64,000 nt of DNA from Methylophilaceae bacterium (GTDB lineage Bacteria; Pseudomonadota; Gammaproteobacteria; Burkholderiales; Methylophilaceae), in the NCBI GenBank assembly GCA_013141125.1, contig JABFRO010000001.1:1116001-1180000 (forward strand), in the 5' to 3' direction. This document shows positions 26,038-37,123 of this stretch, in pieces. Position numbers and translations under genes: made by a program. A model generated the notes under the pieces. That model ran no database searches and was not told where the DNA came from. It saw nothing but the letters and a program-made list of their open reading frames with translations. Every line of letters begins with the position of its first letter. The stretch's first letter is position 1.

Positions 26038-26913
26038 CTACTCCTCCAGCAAGCGTAACAAATACTGACCATAACCGTTTTTCGCCAAAGGCAATGCCAG
26101 CTTGTGTAATTGCTCATCATTGATAAAGCCTTGTCTATAGGCAATTTCTTCAGGGCAGGCGACTTTAAGGCCTTGACGGTTTTCAATGGTTTGAATGAAA
26201 TTGGAGGCTTCAATCAGGCTTTCATGTGTGCCGGTATCCAGCCAGGCGTAGCCGCGCCCCATGATTTCAACAGACAACTGATTGCGTTCCAGATAAATGC
26301 GATTGACATCGGTAATTTCCAGCTCGCCGCGCGGGGAAGGTTTGAGCTGGGCGGCAATGTCGATCACCTGATTGTCGTAGAAATACAAACCGGTCACGGC
26401 GTAATTGGATTTTGGCTTGACAGGTTTTTCTTCCAGCGATTGCGCACGGCCAGCTGCATCAAAACTGACTACTCCGTAACGTTCAGGGTCGCGCACATGG
26501 TAGGCAAACACCGTTGCGCCAGACTGCTTGGATGAGGCGCTCTGCAATTGGCTTTGCAAATCATGGCCATAAAAAATATTGTCGCCTAACACCAGGGCTG
26601 CCGGACTGTTGCCGAGAAATTCCTTGCCGATAATGAAAGCCTGGGCCAAGCCATCCGGGCTGGCCTGAACGGCGTATTGCAGGTTGATACCCCAGTCGCT
26701 GCCATCACCCAATAATTGCTCAAAGCGCGGCGTATCCTGCGGAGTGGAGATAATCAAAATATCACGTATCCCCGCCAGAAGCAGCGTGCTTAAAGGATAA
26801 TAAATCATGGGTTTATCGTAAATCGGTAGCAGTTGTTTTGATACCGCACGCGTGACCGGATACAGCCGGGTGCCAGAGCCACCGGCGAGAATAATGCCTT
26901 TGCGTTGATTCAT
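26038..26913 (-). CDS. rfbA: Glucose-1-phosphate thymidylyltransferase RfbA
   Basis: A 291-residue enzyme making dTDP-glucose. It starts [21 protein letters not shown], the nucleotide-binding signature, and continues with [25 protein letters not shown] and [18 protein letters not shown]. It starts one base after the rfbD stop and is the last gene of the run. It supplies dTDP-rhamnose synthesis for surface polysaccharide. Confidence 0.96.
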   Translation of the reverse strand: MNQRKGIILAGGSGTRLYPVTRAVSKQLLPIYDKPMIYYPLSTLLLAGIRDILIISTPQDTPRFEQLLGDGSDWGINLQYAVQASPDGLAQAFIIGKEFLGNSPAALVLGDNIFYGHDLQSQLQSASSKQSGATVFAYHVRDPERYGVVSFDAAGRAQSLEEKPVKPKSNYAVTGLYFYDNQVIDIAAQLKPSPRGELEITDVNRIYLERNQLSVEIMGRGYAWLDTGTHESLIEASNFIQTIENRQGLKVACPEEIAYRQGFINDEQLHKLALPLAKNGYGQYLLRLLEE

Positions 26914-26914
26914 A

Positions 26915-27805
26915 TTATTTTTCCAGAGTTTCGATGAGCATGCGTTCCACACCGGCTTGCCAGTGCGGTAGATGCAGATTGAAGGTATTTTGCAGTTTTT
27001 GCGTATTCAGGCGTGAGTTATGTGGACGCTTGGCGGGTGTGGGGAAGGCGCTGGTGGCTACCGGATCTATGGCATTTACTTTCAGCGGCACGCCAGCGTT
27101 ACGCGCAAAATCAAGCACGAAACTGGCGTAACCATGCCAGGAAACTTCACCCGCTGCCACCAGATGATACAAGCCTGAAACTTCAGGCCGTATTAAAGCC
27201 GTGCGGATCGCGTGCGCAGTGACATCGGCCAGTAAATCCGCACCCGTAGGCGCACCGATTTGGTCGTCGATGACCGTCAAACGCTCGCGCTCCTTGCCCA
27301 GACGCAGCATGGTTTTGGCAAAATTGCCGCCGCGTGCGCCATAAACCCAACTGGTTCTGAAAATCAGATGTTGGCATCCCGCCGCTTGAATGGCGGCCTC
27401 CCCTGCCCTTTTTGTTGCGCCATAAACGCTTAGCGGATGCGTGGCATCGGTTTCCAGCCATGGGGTAGTTCCGCTGCCATCAAATACATAATCCGTAGAG
27501 TAATGTATCAGCCAGGCATTCAGCTTTTTAGCCTCACGCGCAATAATTTCTACCGTTTGCGCATTGATGAGCTGCGCCAATTCCGGCTCACTCTCCGCTT
27601 TGTCTACCGCTGTATGTGCCGCCGCGTTGACGATGATATGCGGTTTTAGCGCTCTAATTGTTTCTGCAATGCCTTCGGGCTTGCTAAAGTCACCACACCA
27701 CTGCGTACTGGTAGAACTAAAGGCAATGATTTCCCCCAAAGGTGCAAGACTGCGTTGCAGCTCCCAACCGACCTGGCCGTTTTTGCCGAATAACAAAATT
27801 CTCAT
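26915..27805 (-). CDS. rfbD: dTDP-4-dehydrorhamnose reductase RfbD
   Basis: A 296-residue short-chain dehydrogenase reducing dTDP-4-keto-rhamnose. The Rossmann motif [32 protein letters not shown] and YGATKRAGE (YxxxK) are visible. The start ATG 27805 overlaps the rfbB stop by four bases. Its substrate requires an RfbC epimerase, which is not in the window. Confidence 0.95.
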   Translation of the reverse strand: MRILLFGKNGQVGWELQRSLAPLGEIIAFSSTSTQWCGDFSKPEGIAETIRALKPHIIVNAAAHTAVDKAESEPELAQLINAQTVEIIAREAKKLNAWLIHYSTDYVFDGSGTTPWLETDATHPLSVYGATKRAGEAAIQAAGCQHLIFRTSWVYGARGGNFAKTMLRLGKERERLTVIDDQIGAPTGADLLADVTAHAIRTALIRPEVSGLYHLVAAGEVSWHGYASFVLDFARNAGVPLKVNAIDPVATSAFPTPAKRPHNSRLNTQKLQNTFNLHLPHWQAGVERMLIETLEK

Positions 27806-28869
27806 GCGGCACGTCCGTCGTAATTTTTTTCCACCCAATCACGATAAGCGCCGGATTGCACATGGCTCACCCAATCCTGGTGTTGCAGATACCATTGCAC
27901 GGTCTTGCGTATGCCAGTTTCAAAGGTTTCCGCCGGTTTCCAGCCCAATTCGCGTTCAATTTTGCTGGCATCAATCGCGTAACGCCTATCATGCCCCGGC
28001 CTGTCTGTCACATAGGTGATTTGTTCCTGATACGGTTTGCCATCGGCACGGGGCTGAAGTTCATCCAACAGCCTGCAAACCGTATGCACGATGTCCAGAT
28101 TAGGCTTTTCATTCCAACCGCCTACGTTGTAGGTTTCACCTAACACACCCGCTTCCAATACGCGTCGAATCGCGCTGCAATGATCCTTAACGTATAACCA
28201 ATCGCGTATCTGCTGGCCGTCGCCATAAACCGGCAAAGGCTTGCCTGCCAGCGCATTGACTATCATCAGCGGTATCAGCTTTTCAGGGAAATGAAACGGC
28301 CCGTAATTATTGGAGCAATTGGTGGTCAACACCGGCAAGCCGTAAGTGTGATGCCAGGCGCGCACCAAGTGGTCACTGGCAGCTTTGCTAGCCGAATAAG
28401 GACTATTGGGTTCATATTGATGGGTTTCGCTAAAGGCCGCATCCTCTTTGGCTAAAGACCCGTATACTTCATCGGTTGAAACGTGCAGCAAACGGAATCC
28501 GGCTTTGGCCTCGGCCGCCAACCCATTCCAATACGCCCGCACCGCTTCCAGAAAACGAAAAGTTCCCACCACATTGGTCTGGATAAAATCTTCCGGACCA
28601 TGAATAGATCTATCCACATGCGATTCAGCGGCAAAATTAATGACTGCACGCGGTTGATGTTTAGCCAACAAGGCCGCCACCAAAGCGGAATCACCTATAT
28701 CACCCTGCACAAAAATATGCTGTGCAACACCCGTCAAAGTCGCCAGATTTTCCAGATTGCCGGCATAGGTTAATTTATCCAGATTAATAACGGTTTCGTC
28801 GGATTGCGCCAACCAATCAAGCACAAAATTTGCGCCAATAAAGCCGGCACCGCCTGTTACTAAAATCAT
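27802..28869 (-). CDS. rfbB: dTDP-glucose 4,6-dehydratase RfbB
   Basis: A 355-residue extended SDR enzyme. [11 protein letters not shown] binds NAD; the catalytic STDEVYGSL and [12 protein letters not shown] (Tyr and Lys of YxxxK), plus [13 protein letters not shown] and NVGGWNEK, are family hallmarks. First gene of rfbB-rfbD-rfbA. A run of 71 A/T-rich bases separates it from the cyclase gene. Confidence 0.96.
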   Translation of the reverse strand: MILVTGGAGFIGANFVLDWLAQSDETVINLDKLTYAGNLENLATLTGVAQHIFVQGDIGDSALVAALLAKHQPRAVINFAAESHVDRSIHGPEDFIQTNVVGTFRFLEAVRAYWNGLAAEAKAGFRLLHVSTDEVYGSLAKEDAAFSETHQYEPNSPYSASKAASDHLVRAWHHTYGLPVLTTNCSNNYGPFHFPEKLIPLMIVNALAGKPLPVYGDGQQIRDWLYVKDHCSAIRRVLEAGVLGETYNVGGWNEKPNLDIVHTVCRLLDELQPRADGKPYQEQITYVTDRPGHDRRYAIDASKIERELGWKPAETFETGIRKTVQWYLQHQDWVSHVQSGAYRDWVEKNYDGRAA

Positions 28870-28940
28870 TGAAACTCCTTGTTATTTTCTTTGATGGAAA
28901 TGATGCGCTATCAATATTGCAAATTTATGGTATTGCAAAT

Positions 28941-30263
28941 TTATGGTTCAAGCGAACTCAAACACTTTGGATTCAAAAGCTTCTCCGTCAACAAGAACAC
29001 CCCGACTTGCCCATCGCCTTTAATTGTAATCTTACCACGCGGCACAAACGCATATTGATGCTGCAATAATTGGTAAGTCGCTTCTGTCACTTGAATCGTG
29101 CCGGGCAATCCGTAATGCTCCATACGGCTGGCCATGTTGACGGTTTCACCCCATAGATCGTAGCTAAACTTGCTGCTGCCTATGATGCCCGCCACAACTG
29201 GCCCGCTATGAATGCCTATGCGCATCTGTAGATTTTGACCGGTTTTTTGCGCCAATGCCTGCAGCTCAACACGCATCTCCAATGCCATATTGGCTACCGC
29301 CGCTGCATGATCCGCGCGTGCTTCCGGCACACCACCCGCCACCATGTAAGCATCGCCTATGGTTTTGATTTTTTCCAAGCCGTATTTTTCAGCGAGCTGG
29401 TCAAACCGGGAAAAAACCTGATTCAACAAATCCACCAGCTCATGCGGTGGCATATCGGCTGAAAGCCGGGTGAAATCCACCAGATCCGTAAACATGATAG
29501 TGACCGCTGCGTGGCTGTCGGCGATTCCCTGCTCGTTCATTTTCAAGCGATTGGCAATCGCTTGCGGCATAATATTCAACAATAATTTTTCCGAACGATC
29601 ACGCTCAAATGCCAAGGCTTTAAGGACGCGCTCTTTTTGCGATTGAAAATAAAGCAATACGGCATAAAGAATAGTCGCTACGCCCGCCAAATTAATAAGA
29701 AAGAATATGGCTTTGGTTTGTGCGGGTATAGGTAAGGCATGGCTGGAAAAATTTGAATTGAGTTGCCAGGAGATCGCCACCAACGCTAAAAACAAAGCAA
29801 ACCAGGGTGTGGACTGGCGCGTGCCCAGTATCATCAGCGCCCCAACCGGTGACAACAGAGCCCAAATCGCCACGCCGCTGGAAGCTTCAAAACCGCCAAT
29901 GACCCATTGCATGAAAAATGGCATAACCAACAGCATGGTCAATTGGATAAACGTAAAATACTCTACGCGTTTGAGATGATAAAAAATCAACAAACTGACA
30001 TAGGAAATGACCAGATATAGATAGGGAACGGCGGCCATTAAGGCATAGCCATCGCCCAGGCTAGATAAAGCAAAAATCCAGAAAAAGCAAATAGCACTTT
30101 CGGCAAAAACCAGAAAGGCCAAAATGGCTCGCCCCAGCAAAACCGTCGATGGATCGCTAGCACGCAGCCAAAGCTTATGCAAGGTTTGCGTATAAGGACT
30201 TCCTGATTTGGCGCTCGATTTAGCGTTAGTCTCAATAAATCTAACGGATTGATCGGGAAGCAA
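28941..30263 (-). CDS. Membrane-bound class III adenylate/guanylate cyclase
   Basis: A 440-residue protein with six predicted membrane helices (about 43-205), a short coiled linker (NIMPQAIANRLK, 230-241) typical before such domains, and a class III catalytic domain: FTDLVDFTRLS with metal Asp260, KIKTIGDAYM with Asp304 and adenine-type Lys, and DLWGETVNMASRME with the transition-state Asn/Arg. Cyclic AMP is the more likely product, given the Lys. The membrane part may be the sensor. Confidence 0.9.
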   Translation of the reverse strand: MLPDQSVRFIETNAKSSAKSGSPYTQTLHKLWLRASDPSTVLLGRAILAFLVFAESAICFFWIFALSSLGDGYALMAAVPYLYLVISYVSLLIFYHLKRVEYFTFIQLTMLLVMPFFMQWVIGGFEASSGVAIWALLSPVGALMILGTRQSTPWFALFLALVAISWQLNSNFSSHALPIPAQTKAIFFLINLAGVATILYAVLLYFQSQKERVLKALAFERDRSEKLLLNIMPQAIANRLKMNEQGIADSHAAVTIMFTDLVDFTRLSADMPPHELVDLLNQVFSRFDQLAEKYGLEKIKTIGDAYMVAGGVPEARADHAAAVANMALEMRVELQALAQKTGQNLQMRIGIHSGPVVAGIIGSSKFSYDLWGETVNMASRMEHYGLPGTIQVTEATYQLLQHQYAFVPRGKITIKGDGQVGVFLLTEKLLNPKCLSSLEP

Positions 30264-30414
30264 TTAATTTAAACTCCAAAGTTTCAACATGCCAAGCGCG
30301 TATCCCAACAAAAGTCAGATTGAATAAATATAGTGCAAGCATCCGGTATAAGTCACGCACAAGTCAACTAAAAATCACCGGCCAGTCGTGACCGGGATTA
30401 ATAAATTTAGTCTA

Positions 30415-32352
30415 TTAATTGGGCATTACCGACACCCATTTTTTCAGACCCAGTTTGCGTAATAAAAAACGATTGGGATTGATGGCAGCGAGAAGATTGC
30501 TAGCAACTGGCGCAGGTTCTCCGCAGATCATGCCGGCAATGATTTCTGCGCATAAGGGCGCTGTAATCAAACCCTTGGAGCCATGCCCTGTATTGACGTA
30601 TAGCCCGGCTAACCAGGGCAATTCGCCTGTACTCATCGGATGTTTGGGTAAATTGACGCTTAATGCACTGGCATCCAGCAGTGCGCCTGCCAGCGGTAGA
30701 TAATCCGAGGTGGTGCAACGTATGCCAGCGCGACCGAAAATGGCCTGATTGACGAGACTTTGCTGCAATGCGGGTACCATGCGCTGTAACATGGCAAAAT
30801 TATCCAGATGATCTTGTCCACGTATTTCCGTAGAAGTCTCATTGGGTGAAAATGTCGCGCCCAGACAGTGCAACCCTGCAACTTGCGGACTTAAATAACC
30901 ATCAGTACAGAGTACGGTTTTTAACTGCCGGCTGGCAGTGCTTGCATTTACCAGTGTAATTTGTCCGCGTACCGGCGAGAGTGGCAAATGCCGGGTTTGC
31001 TCGAAACTTGCTGTTTCATTAGCGCCGGCGATAACCAACACAGGTGCTGCTGCCAGCAATTTATCATGGCTCCAAACCTGCCATTGCGCCGCGTCTTTTA
31101 TCAGCCTAATAGCCTGGCTGGAAGCCAGGAGATGGATATTTCCATGGTTCGCCAATGCCTGGCAAAGCGCTGCCGGGTTGATACAGCCCGCCGCAGAAAA
31201 ATACAATCCCGCCTGTTTCAAGCTAACGCCCGCCAGCGTGCTGGCTTCTGCCTGCTCGACCAAACGCACCAGCGCTTGGGGCAGATTTTTCCCGGCAATG
31301 GCGATGCATCTCTCCAATTCTCTTGCATCAAATCCCAGCTGTAATAATCCGCAGGCATTAAAAACCTCTGCTGACTGAGCCAAACTTTGCAACAAACGTA
31401 AGGTATGTAAATAGCCGTGTAGCGAGAGCCTGCTTTGCGCGGTTTCCTTGATGGCGAGACGCGGATATAACACGCCAACGGGATTGCCGGAGGCTTCCGC
31501 TGCCAGTGTTGCATGACGCTCAATCAAAGTAACTTGCCAGCCTCGGCAAGCGAGGGCATGAGCGCTCGCGCAGCCTGCCATGCCACCACCAATGACGATG
31601 GCGTGTTGTTCGGTTGGCGCTGTTGTGGCGGATGCTGCTGTGGCGGGGGCTATTTTTTCATAATGCCCGCACAACATCTCGCGTTTGCGGCCAAATCCGG
31701 CGACTTTTTTGACACAAAATCCAGCCGCTTCCAGTCCGCGTCGAACAATGCCAGCACTGGTAAAAGTGGCAAAAGTGGTTTCTGCATGAGAAAGCTTTGC
31801 CATCTGCTCAAACAAGCTTGGTTGCCACATCTCCGGGTTTTTGGCAGGTGAAAAGCCATCCAGAAACCAGGCATCCACTTTTGCACGGAGTTGAGGTAAA
31901 GTCTCACAGATATCGCCGATCAAAAGTGTCAGCGTGACGCGCCCATCTTCGAATGTCAGTCGCTGAAAACCGGGCGTTAGCCATTGATATTGCGCCAGCA
32001 AGGCATCGCGCTGCTCAGCCAATTGCGGCCAAAAATCCAGCGCCTGTTTAAGATCCGCCAATGTCAGTGGAAATTTCTCGGTACTGATGAAATGCAAGCG
32101 GGCGGAAACTGGCGCGCATTGTTGCCAAAGCTGCCAGGCGCACAAGAAATTCAAGCCGGTGCCAAAGCCGGTTTCGACAATGCTAAACAAGCGCGCTTGC
32201 ATGGTTTTCCAGCGCGCAGGTAAATGATTGTGCGTTAGAAATACATGCGTGGTTTCGTCCAATCCGCTATCACTGGAGAAGTAAATATCATCGAATTGTA
32301 GGGAATGTGGCTGTCCATCTTGCCAACTTAGTTTTGCATTTTGATCGGTCAT
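30415..32352 (-). CDS. mnmC: Bifunctional tRNA mnm5s2U biosynthesis protein MnmC
   Basis: A 645-residue fusion. The N-terminal methyltransferase half (about 1-230) carries VETGFGTGLNFLCAW and the WFLDGFSPAKNPEMW motif; the C-terminal FAD oxidoreductase half starts near AIVIGGGMAGCASAHALACRG. Together they convert cmnm5(s2)U34 of certain tRNAs to mnm5(s2)U. Full length, both active halves look intact. It is divergent from ndk. Confidence 0.96.
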   Translation of the reverse strand: MTDQNAKLSWQDGQPHSLQFDDIYFSSDSGLDETTHVFLTHNHLPARWKTMQARLFSIVETGFGTGLNFLCAWQLWQQCAPVSARLHFISTEKFPLTLADLKQALDFWPQLAEQRDALLAQYQWLTPGFQRLTFEDGRVTLTLLIGDICETLPQLRAKVDAWFLDGFSPAKNPEMWQPSLFEQMAKLSHAETTFATFTSAGIVRRGLEAAGFCVKKVAGFGRKREMLCGHYEKIAPATAASATTAPTEQHAIVIGGGMAGCASAHALACRGWQVTLIERHATLAAEASGNPVGVLYPRLAIKETAQSRLSLHGYLHTLRLLQSLAQSAEVFNACGLLQLGFDARELERCIAIAGKNLPQALVRLVEQAEASTLAGVSLKQAGLYFSAAGCINPAALCQALANHGNIHLLASSQAIRLIKDAAQWQVWSHDKLLAAAPVLVIAGANETASFEQTRHLPLSPVRGQITLVNASTASRQLKTVLCTDGYLSPQVAGLHCLGATFSPNETSTEIRGQDHLDNFAMLQRMVPALQQSLVNQAIFGRAGIRCTTSDYLPLAGALLDASALSVNLPKHPMSTGELPWLAGLYVNTGHGSKGLITAPLCAEIIAGMICGEPAPVASNLLAAINPNRFLLRKLGLKKWVSVMPN

Positions 32353-32555
32353 CGGGGCATTTTAAGTGTTACCTGGTTTAATTTCATCCTGCTTAACAAA
32401 ACTTCGCCTGCTTAATCCTACTCAGATTTAGAAACGGGCAAGAATATTGCTTATTCATGACCACACACACGGTAGAGGTTTATTTTAAGTCGCTAACATG
32501 TTATTTTGTCGATCTTTTCCCGTGTGGTCTTTCCACCTTAATTTTTGGAGTAAAT

Positions 32556-32981
32556 ATGGCTGTTGAACGTACACTTTCTATTATCAAACCTGATGCTGTG
32601 GCAAAAAATGTCATCGGTAAAATTGTGACTCGCTTTGAAAACAGTGGTCTGAAAATTATTGCCGCCAAGCTGGTGCAATTGTCGCAAGCCGATGCCGAAG
32701 GCTTCTATGCCGTACATCGTGAACGCCCTTTCTTTGCTGATCTGGTTAAATTCATGATTTCCGGCCCAGTGTTTGTGCAAGTGCTGGAAGGCGAAGGCGC
32801 TGTTTTGAAAAACCGTGATCTGATGGGTGCAACTGATCCCAAAAAAGCCGATGCCGGTACTATCCGTGCTGATTTTGCCGAGAGCATTGATGCCAATGCC
32901 GTGCATGGTAGCGATTCTGCTGAAAATGCGGCGATTGAAATTGCTTATTTCTTCCCGGCTTCAAACGTTTACAGCCGTTAA
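32556..32981 (+). CDS. ndk: Nucleoside diphosphate kinase
   Basis: A 141-residue enzyme that equalises NTP pools. It starts [18 protein letters not shown] and has the active-site [12 protein letters not shown] with the phospho-His, and [17 protein letters not shown]. The ATG at 32556 follows GGAG; the longer frame upstream codes for unrelated residues. It heads the conserved ndk-rlmN-pilW-rodZ-ispG-hisS-...-der run. Confidence 0.97.
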   Translation: MAVERTLSIIKPDAVAKNVIGKIVTRFENSGLKIIAAKLVQLSQADAEGFYAVHRERPFFADLVKFMISGPVFVQVLEGEGAVLKNRDLMGATDPKKADAGTIRADFAESIDANAVHGSDSAENAAIEIAYFFPASNVYSR

Positions 32982-32990
32982 TTTTCTTTC

Positions 32991-34124
32991 ATGACGGTTA
33001 ATCTGCTCGATTTCAATCAGGAACAACTCGCCACATACTTTCAAGGTTTAGGCGAAAAGCCGTTTCGTGCCAAGCAATTGATGCGCTGGATGCATCATTT
33101 TGGCGTGCATGAATTTGAGCAGATGACAGATATAGCCAAGCCTTTGCGTGAGAAACTGGCGCGCGAGGCTTGCATTGTTCCACCCACGGTACAAATCGAA
33201 CAGATTTCTACCGACGGCACGCGCAAGTGGTTGATTGATACGGGCATTGGCAATGGCGTGGAAACGGTATTCATTCCCGAAGATGGGCGCGGCACGCTGT
33301 GTGTTTCTTCACAAGTGGGCTGTGCGCTGGAATGTACCTTTTGCTCCACCGGTCGTCAGGGTTTTAATCGCAACCTGACCGTTTCAGAAATCATCGGCCA
33401 GTTGTGGGTCGCTAATCGCGCCTTGAGTAGTGAGCTAAAGGTGCGCGATCCCAAAGGTGACCGAGTAATCAGCAATGTGGTGATGATGGGCATGGGCGAG
33501 CCGTTGGCCAATTTTGATAATGTGGTCACTGCCTTGCAAATCATGCTCGACGATTCGGCTTATGGACTAAGCCGCCGTCGTGTGACTTTATCCACTTCCG
33601 GCCTGGTGCCAGCTATGGATCGCTTGCGTGAACTTTGCCCTGTGGCATTGGCGGTTTCTTTACATGCGCCGAATGACCAGTTGCGCGATGAAATTGTACC
33701 TATCAACAAAAAATACCCACTGAAAGAGCTAATGGCAGCTTGCCAGCGTTATCTGGAAAAAGCCCCGCGCGATTTTGTGACCTTTGAATATGTCATGCTG
33801 GACGGTGTGAATGACACGCTGACACATGCCAAGCAGCTGCTGGAGCTGGTTAAATCCGTGCCTTGTAAATTCAATCTAATTCCATTCAATCCATTCCCCA
33901 ATAGCGGTTACGGAACATCCAAGACCGATAACATCCGTCGTTTTCGCGATGTGCTGATGCAGGCAGGCCATGTGGTGACCACACGAAAAACGCGCGGCGA
34001 AGATATTGATGCGGCCTGCGGTCAACTAGCCGGCAAGGTGCAAGATAAAACCAAACGCGCATTACATAAAATTCATAGCCACGAAGCACCTTTGCATAAC
34101 CTGCACACCAAGGTAACTACATGA
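32991..34124 (+). CDS. rlmN: Dual-specificity 23S rRNA/tRNA A2-methyltransferase RlmN
   Basis: A 377-residue radical SAM enzyme methylating A2503 of 23S rRNA and A37 of tRNA. The radical SAM motif is [11 protein letters not shown] (CxxxCxxC), followed by [12 protein letters not shown] and SLHAPND. The conserved C-terminal Cys is in DIDAACGQL. It lies ten bases after ndk and overlaps pilW by four bases. Confidence 0.97.
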   Translation: MTVNLLDFNQEQLATYFQGLGEKPFRAKQLMRWMHHFGVHEFEQMTDIAKPLREKLAREACIVPPTVQIEQISTDGTRKWLIDTGIGNGVETVFIPEDGRGTLCVSSQVGCALECTFCSTGRQGFNRNLTVSEIIGQLWVANRALSSELKVRDPKGDRVISNVVMMGMGEPLANFDNVVTALQIMLDDSAYGLSRRRVTLSTSGLVPAMDRLRELCPVALAVSLHAPNDQLRDEIVPINKKYPLKELMAACQRYLEKAPRDFVTFEYVMLDGVNDTLTHAKQLLELVKSVPCKFNLIPFNPFPNSGYGTSKTDNIRRFRDVLMQAGHVVTTRKTRGEDIDAACGQLAGKVQDKTKRALHKIHSHEAPLHNLHTKVTT

Positions 34125-34873
34125 GAAAACTGATTTTTATTGCATTATTTTTACTCACTGCTTGTACCGGGCAGCCCACACAGGATGCCAGATATGGAGA
34201 AAGCGGCGAACGTGAAAGTGCGCGCATACATGCTGAACTGGCTGCCGGTTATTTTGCACAAAACCAACTGGCGATAGCCTTGGAAGAATACACGCTGGCA
34301 ACCCGATATGATGCCAGCTATGGTGCTGCCTATAACGGTCTTGGATTAGTCTATGGGATGTTGCGTGATGATGTAAAAGCTGAAGCCAATTTTAAAAAGT
34401 CATTGGAATTGGATGCGGGGAATTCCGAATCGCGCAATAATTACGGCACGTTTTTATGTTCAAGAAACCGTGTGGATGAATCCATTGTCCAATTTCTTGA
34501 AGCCGTAAAAAATCCGCTCTATTCCACGCCTGCCCAAGCTTATATGAATGCTGGCATATGCAGTTTGAGAAAAAAAGATGTGAGCAGTGCTGAATTGTAT
34601 TTCAAAAGCGCCTTGCAAATTGAACCCTTGCTGCATGCGGCAGCCTATCAATTATCTCTAATTCAATTTAATCTTGGTCAATATGAAGTGGCGCGCAATA
34701 GCTTGCAATACGCACTGGTTACGGCACCTACAGCCGAAATGCTTTGGCTGGCGATACAAATTGAGCGCAAATTGGGAGGGCAAGATGCGGAAGCCAGCTA
34801 TGCGTTGGAATTAAGAAGAAAATTTCCATCATCCGAGCAAGCCAAAGCGCTGTTTTCTGGAGCAAATAAATGA
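34121..34873 (+). CDS. pilW: Type IV pilus biogenesis lipoprotein PilW/PilF
   Basis: A 250-residue TPR lipoprotein. The signal peptide ends in the lipobox LLTACTG (Cys about 15). About five to six TPR units follow, including [14 protein letters not shown] and [15 protein letters not shown]. PilW/PilF guides the pilus secretin PilQ to the outer membrane. Overlapping starts with rlmN and rodZ indicate tight coupling. Confidence 0.92.
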   Translation: MRKLIFIALFLLTACTGQPTQDARYGESGERESARIHAELAAGYFAQNQLAIALEEYTLATRYDASYGAAYNGLGLVYGMLRDDVKAEANFKKSLELDAGNSESRNNYGTFLCSRNRVDESIVQFLEAVKNPLYSTPAQAYMNAGICSLRKKDVSSAELYFKSALQIEPLLHAAAYQLSLIQFNLGQYEVARNSLQYALVTAPTAEMLWLAIQIERKLGGQDAEASYALELRRKFPSSEQAKALFSGANK

Positions 34874-35790
34874 GTGAGGCGATCATCAGTTCTCAAAACA
34901 CTTCATCAGAACATATTAACAAAATGTCCGTGGGCGCGATGCTGAAGGCTGCACGTGAAGCTCGTGGAATCAGTATTGAGGATGTTTCCGAACGTTTGCA
35001 TAATAGTCCGCGTCAAATCAACGCACTTGAAAGCGGCCAGTTCGAGATTCTGCCCGAGCCTATGATTACGCGAGGATTTATCCGAAACTATGCACGATTG
35101 CTGGAAATTGATGCCGAACCATTACTACAGGCTTATCGCATTCAAGTGCCGGTTAATCAACTACCTTCCATCAACCTGCCTTCGGCAAATATTGTGATGA
35201 CCAATCATGAGCGCAGTCACTGGTTGCGTTATAGCTTATTAAGTATTTTTATACTGCTTGTGGTCTGGTTTGTTTATACCGGATTTATAGCCAAATCTCC
35301 ATCACTAAAGCCTGCAACAGTGGCAACAAGCCCGGAAGTAACACCTAATCATGATGAAACTTTTTCGGCTCCGCTAACTACATTGCCCATCACCGACACA
35401 CCTGCTGCTAGTGCAGAGCCCGCAACGTTGATGTCAGAATCGGAAGGAAATATTGAAACGCAAGCCAATCAGGCTGCACCAGTTATTGTGGAACCCACAG
35501 CAGTTGCAAGCGGAGCCGTTAGTCAGCCTATACCCGCTGCGGTGGGTGCGGCAACAGTACAGCTTAAATTTGTCACTTCTGAGAAAAGCTGGATAAATGT
35601 GCTTGATAGTGAAAATAAGCCAGTATTCAATAAAACCAAGCCGGCTGCGAGTGAAGATCAACTAGAAGGGCAACCACCATTTAAATTGACATTGGGTAAC
35701 GCGCGCGCGACTCAAGTGTATTTAAATGGCAAGCTGGTTGATCTTCAGCCCTATACCAAAAGTAATGTGGCACGCTTAACTCTGCCATAA
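34870..35790 (+). CDS. rodZ: Cytoskeletal protein RodZ
   Basis: A 306-residue protein. An N-terminal helix-turn-helix (about 20-90, GAMLKAAREARGISIEDVSE) is followed by one membrane segment (about 120-140, LLSIFILLVVWFVYTG), a Pro/Ala/Thr-rich spacer and a C-terminal DUF4115 beta domain. RodZ anchors MreB to the membrane for rod shape. It overlaps pilW by four bases. Confidence 0.93.
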   Translation: MSEAIISSQNTSSEHINKMSVGAMLKAAREARGISIEDVSERLHNSPRQINALESGQFEILPEPMITRGFIRNYARLLEIDAEPLLQAYRIQVPVNQLPSINLPSANIVMTNHERSHWLRYSLLSIFILLVVWFVYTGFIAKSPSLKPATVATSPEVTPNHDETFSAPLTTLPITDTPAASAEPATLMSESEGNIETQANQAAPVIVEPTAVASGAVSQPIPAAVGAATVQLKFVTSEKSWINVLDSENKPVFNKTKPAASEDQLEGQPPFKLTLGNARATQVYLNGKLVDLQPYTKSNVARLTLP

Positions 35791-35805
35791 TTTTAGGAAT
35801 GATAG

Positions 35806-37098
35806 ATGAATAATCAAGAGCATATACAGCGTCGAAAAAGTTTAAGTGTCATGGTTGGAAATGTGGCAATTGGTGGTAATGCCCCTGTCGTTGTGCAATC
35901 CATGACCAATACCGATACCGCCGATGCGGAAGCAACCGTGCATCAGGTGTTTGAGTTGTGGCAAGCCGGATCGGAAATCGTGCGCATCACGGTGAATTCA
36001 CCGGAAGCGGCGGCGCAGATTGGCAAAATCAGACGCGAACTGGATGCCTTGGGCTGCAACGTGCCCTTGGTAGGCGATTTTCATTACAACGGCCATAAAC
36101 TGCTGGCGCAATACCCGGACTGCGCCGAAGCCTTGGCCAAATACCGCATCAACCCCGGCAATGTGGGCAAAGGCTCCAAACGCGATGAGCAATTCAGCGC
36201 CATGATAGAAACTGCCATTCAATACAATAAACCGGTGCGCATAGGCGTGAACTGGGGCAGTATGGATCAAGCCAAGCTGGCGCGCATGATGGATGAAAAT
36301 GCGCAACGTGCAACGCCATTGGAGCCGGATGTTTTAATGCGCGAGGCGCTAATTCAATCAGCACTGGAAAACGCGGAAGAAGCCGTAAAAATCGGCTTGC
36401 CTGCGGATCGTATTGTGATTTCCTGCAAAGTCAGCAATGTGCAGGATTTGGTCAAGGTCTACCGTGATCTGGCCAGCCGCTGTGAATATGCCTTGCATCT
36501 GGGTTTGACGGAAGCAGGTATGGGTTCCAAGGGCATCGTAGCTTCTACGGCAGCATTGTCTTTATTGCTGCAAGACGGCATAGGCGACACCATACGCGTT
36601 TCTCTCACGCCGGAACCGGGCGAATCGCGCACCAAAGAAGTGATCGTGGCGCAGGAAATCCTGCAAACCATGGGCATACGTTCATTCACGCCATTAGTGA
36701 CAGCGTGTCCTGGCTGTGGTCGCACCACCTCCACGTTATTTCAGGAATTGGCGCAGGATATTCAACGTTATCTGCGCGAACAAATGCCCATCTGGCGCAG
36801 CCAATATCCCGGCGTGGAAACCATGAGCGTAGCGGTGATGGGTTGCGTAGTGAATGGCCCGGGCGAATCCAAACTGGCCAATATCGGCATCAGCCTACCG
36901 GGAACTGGTGAAACACCTGTGGCCCCCGTATTTGTTGATGGCGAGAAAACTGTGACCCTCAAGGGTGACAATATTGCCACCGAATTTCTGGAGATTGTGG
37001 AAACCTATGTGCAGCATAATTATGCGGAAGGCGGTAGTTTGCGCCAGCAGCCTACTGAATCCAAAGTCTCCAAATCCATCCCTATCAAAGCGGTTTAG
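35806..37098 (+). CDS. ispG: 4-hydroxy-3-methylbut-2-en-1-yl diphosphate synthase IspG
   Basis: A 430-residue Fe-S enzyme of the MEP isoprenoid pathway. It has [17 protein letters not shown] at the start, [10 protein letters not shown], and the C-terminal cluster ligands CPGCGRTT and [11 protein letters not shown]. The length and an insertion relative to E. coli fit the betaproteobacterial form. It is 15 bases after rodZ. Confidence 0.97.
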   Translation: MNNQEHIQRRKSLSVMVGNVAIGGNAPVVVQSMTNTDTADAEATVHQVFELWQAGSEIVRITVNSPEAAAQIGKIRRELDALGCNVPLVGDFHYNGHKLLAQYPDCAEALAKYRINPGNVGKGSKRDEQFSAMIETAIQYNKPVRIGVNWGSMDQAKLARMMDENAQRATPLEPDVLMREALIQSALENAEEAVKIGLPADRIVISCKVSNVQDLVKVYRDLASRCEYALHLGLTEAGMGSKGIVASTAALSLLLQDGIGDTIRVSLTPEPGESRTKEVIVAQEILQTMGIRSFTPLVTACPGCGRTTSTLFQELAQDIQRYLREQMPIWRSQYPGVETMSVAVMGCVVNGPGESKLANIGISLPGTGETPVAPVFVDGEKTVTLKGDNIATEFLEIVETYVQHNYAEGGSLRQQPTESKVSKSIPIKAV

Positions 37099-37123
37099 TA
37101 CAAAGATTTATTGTTGATTATTT

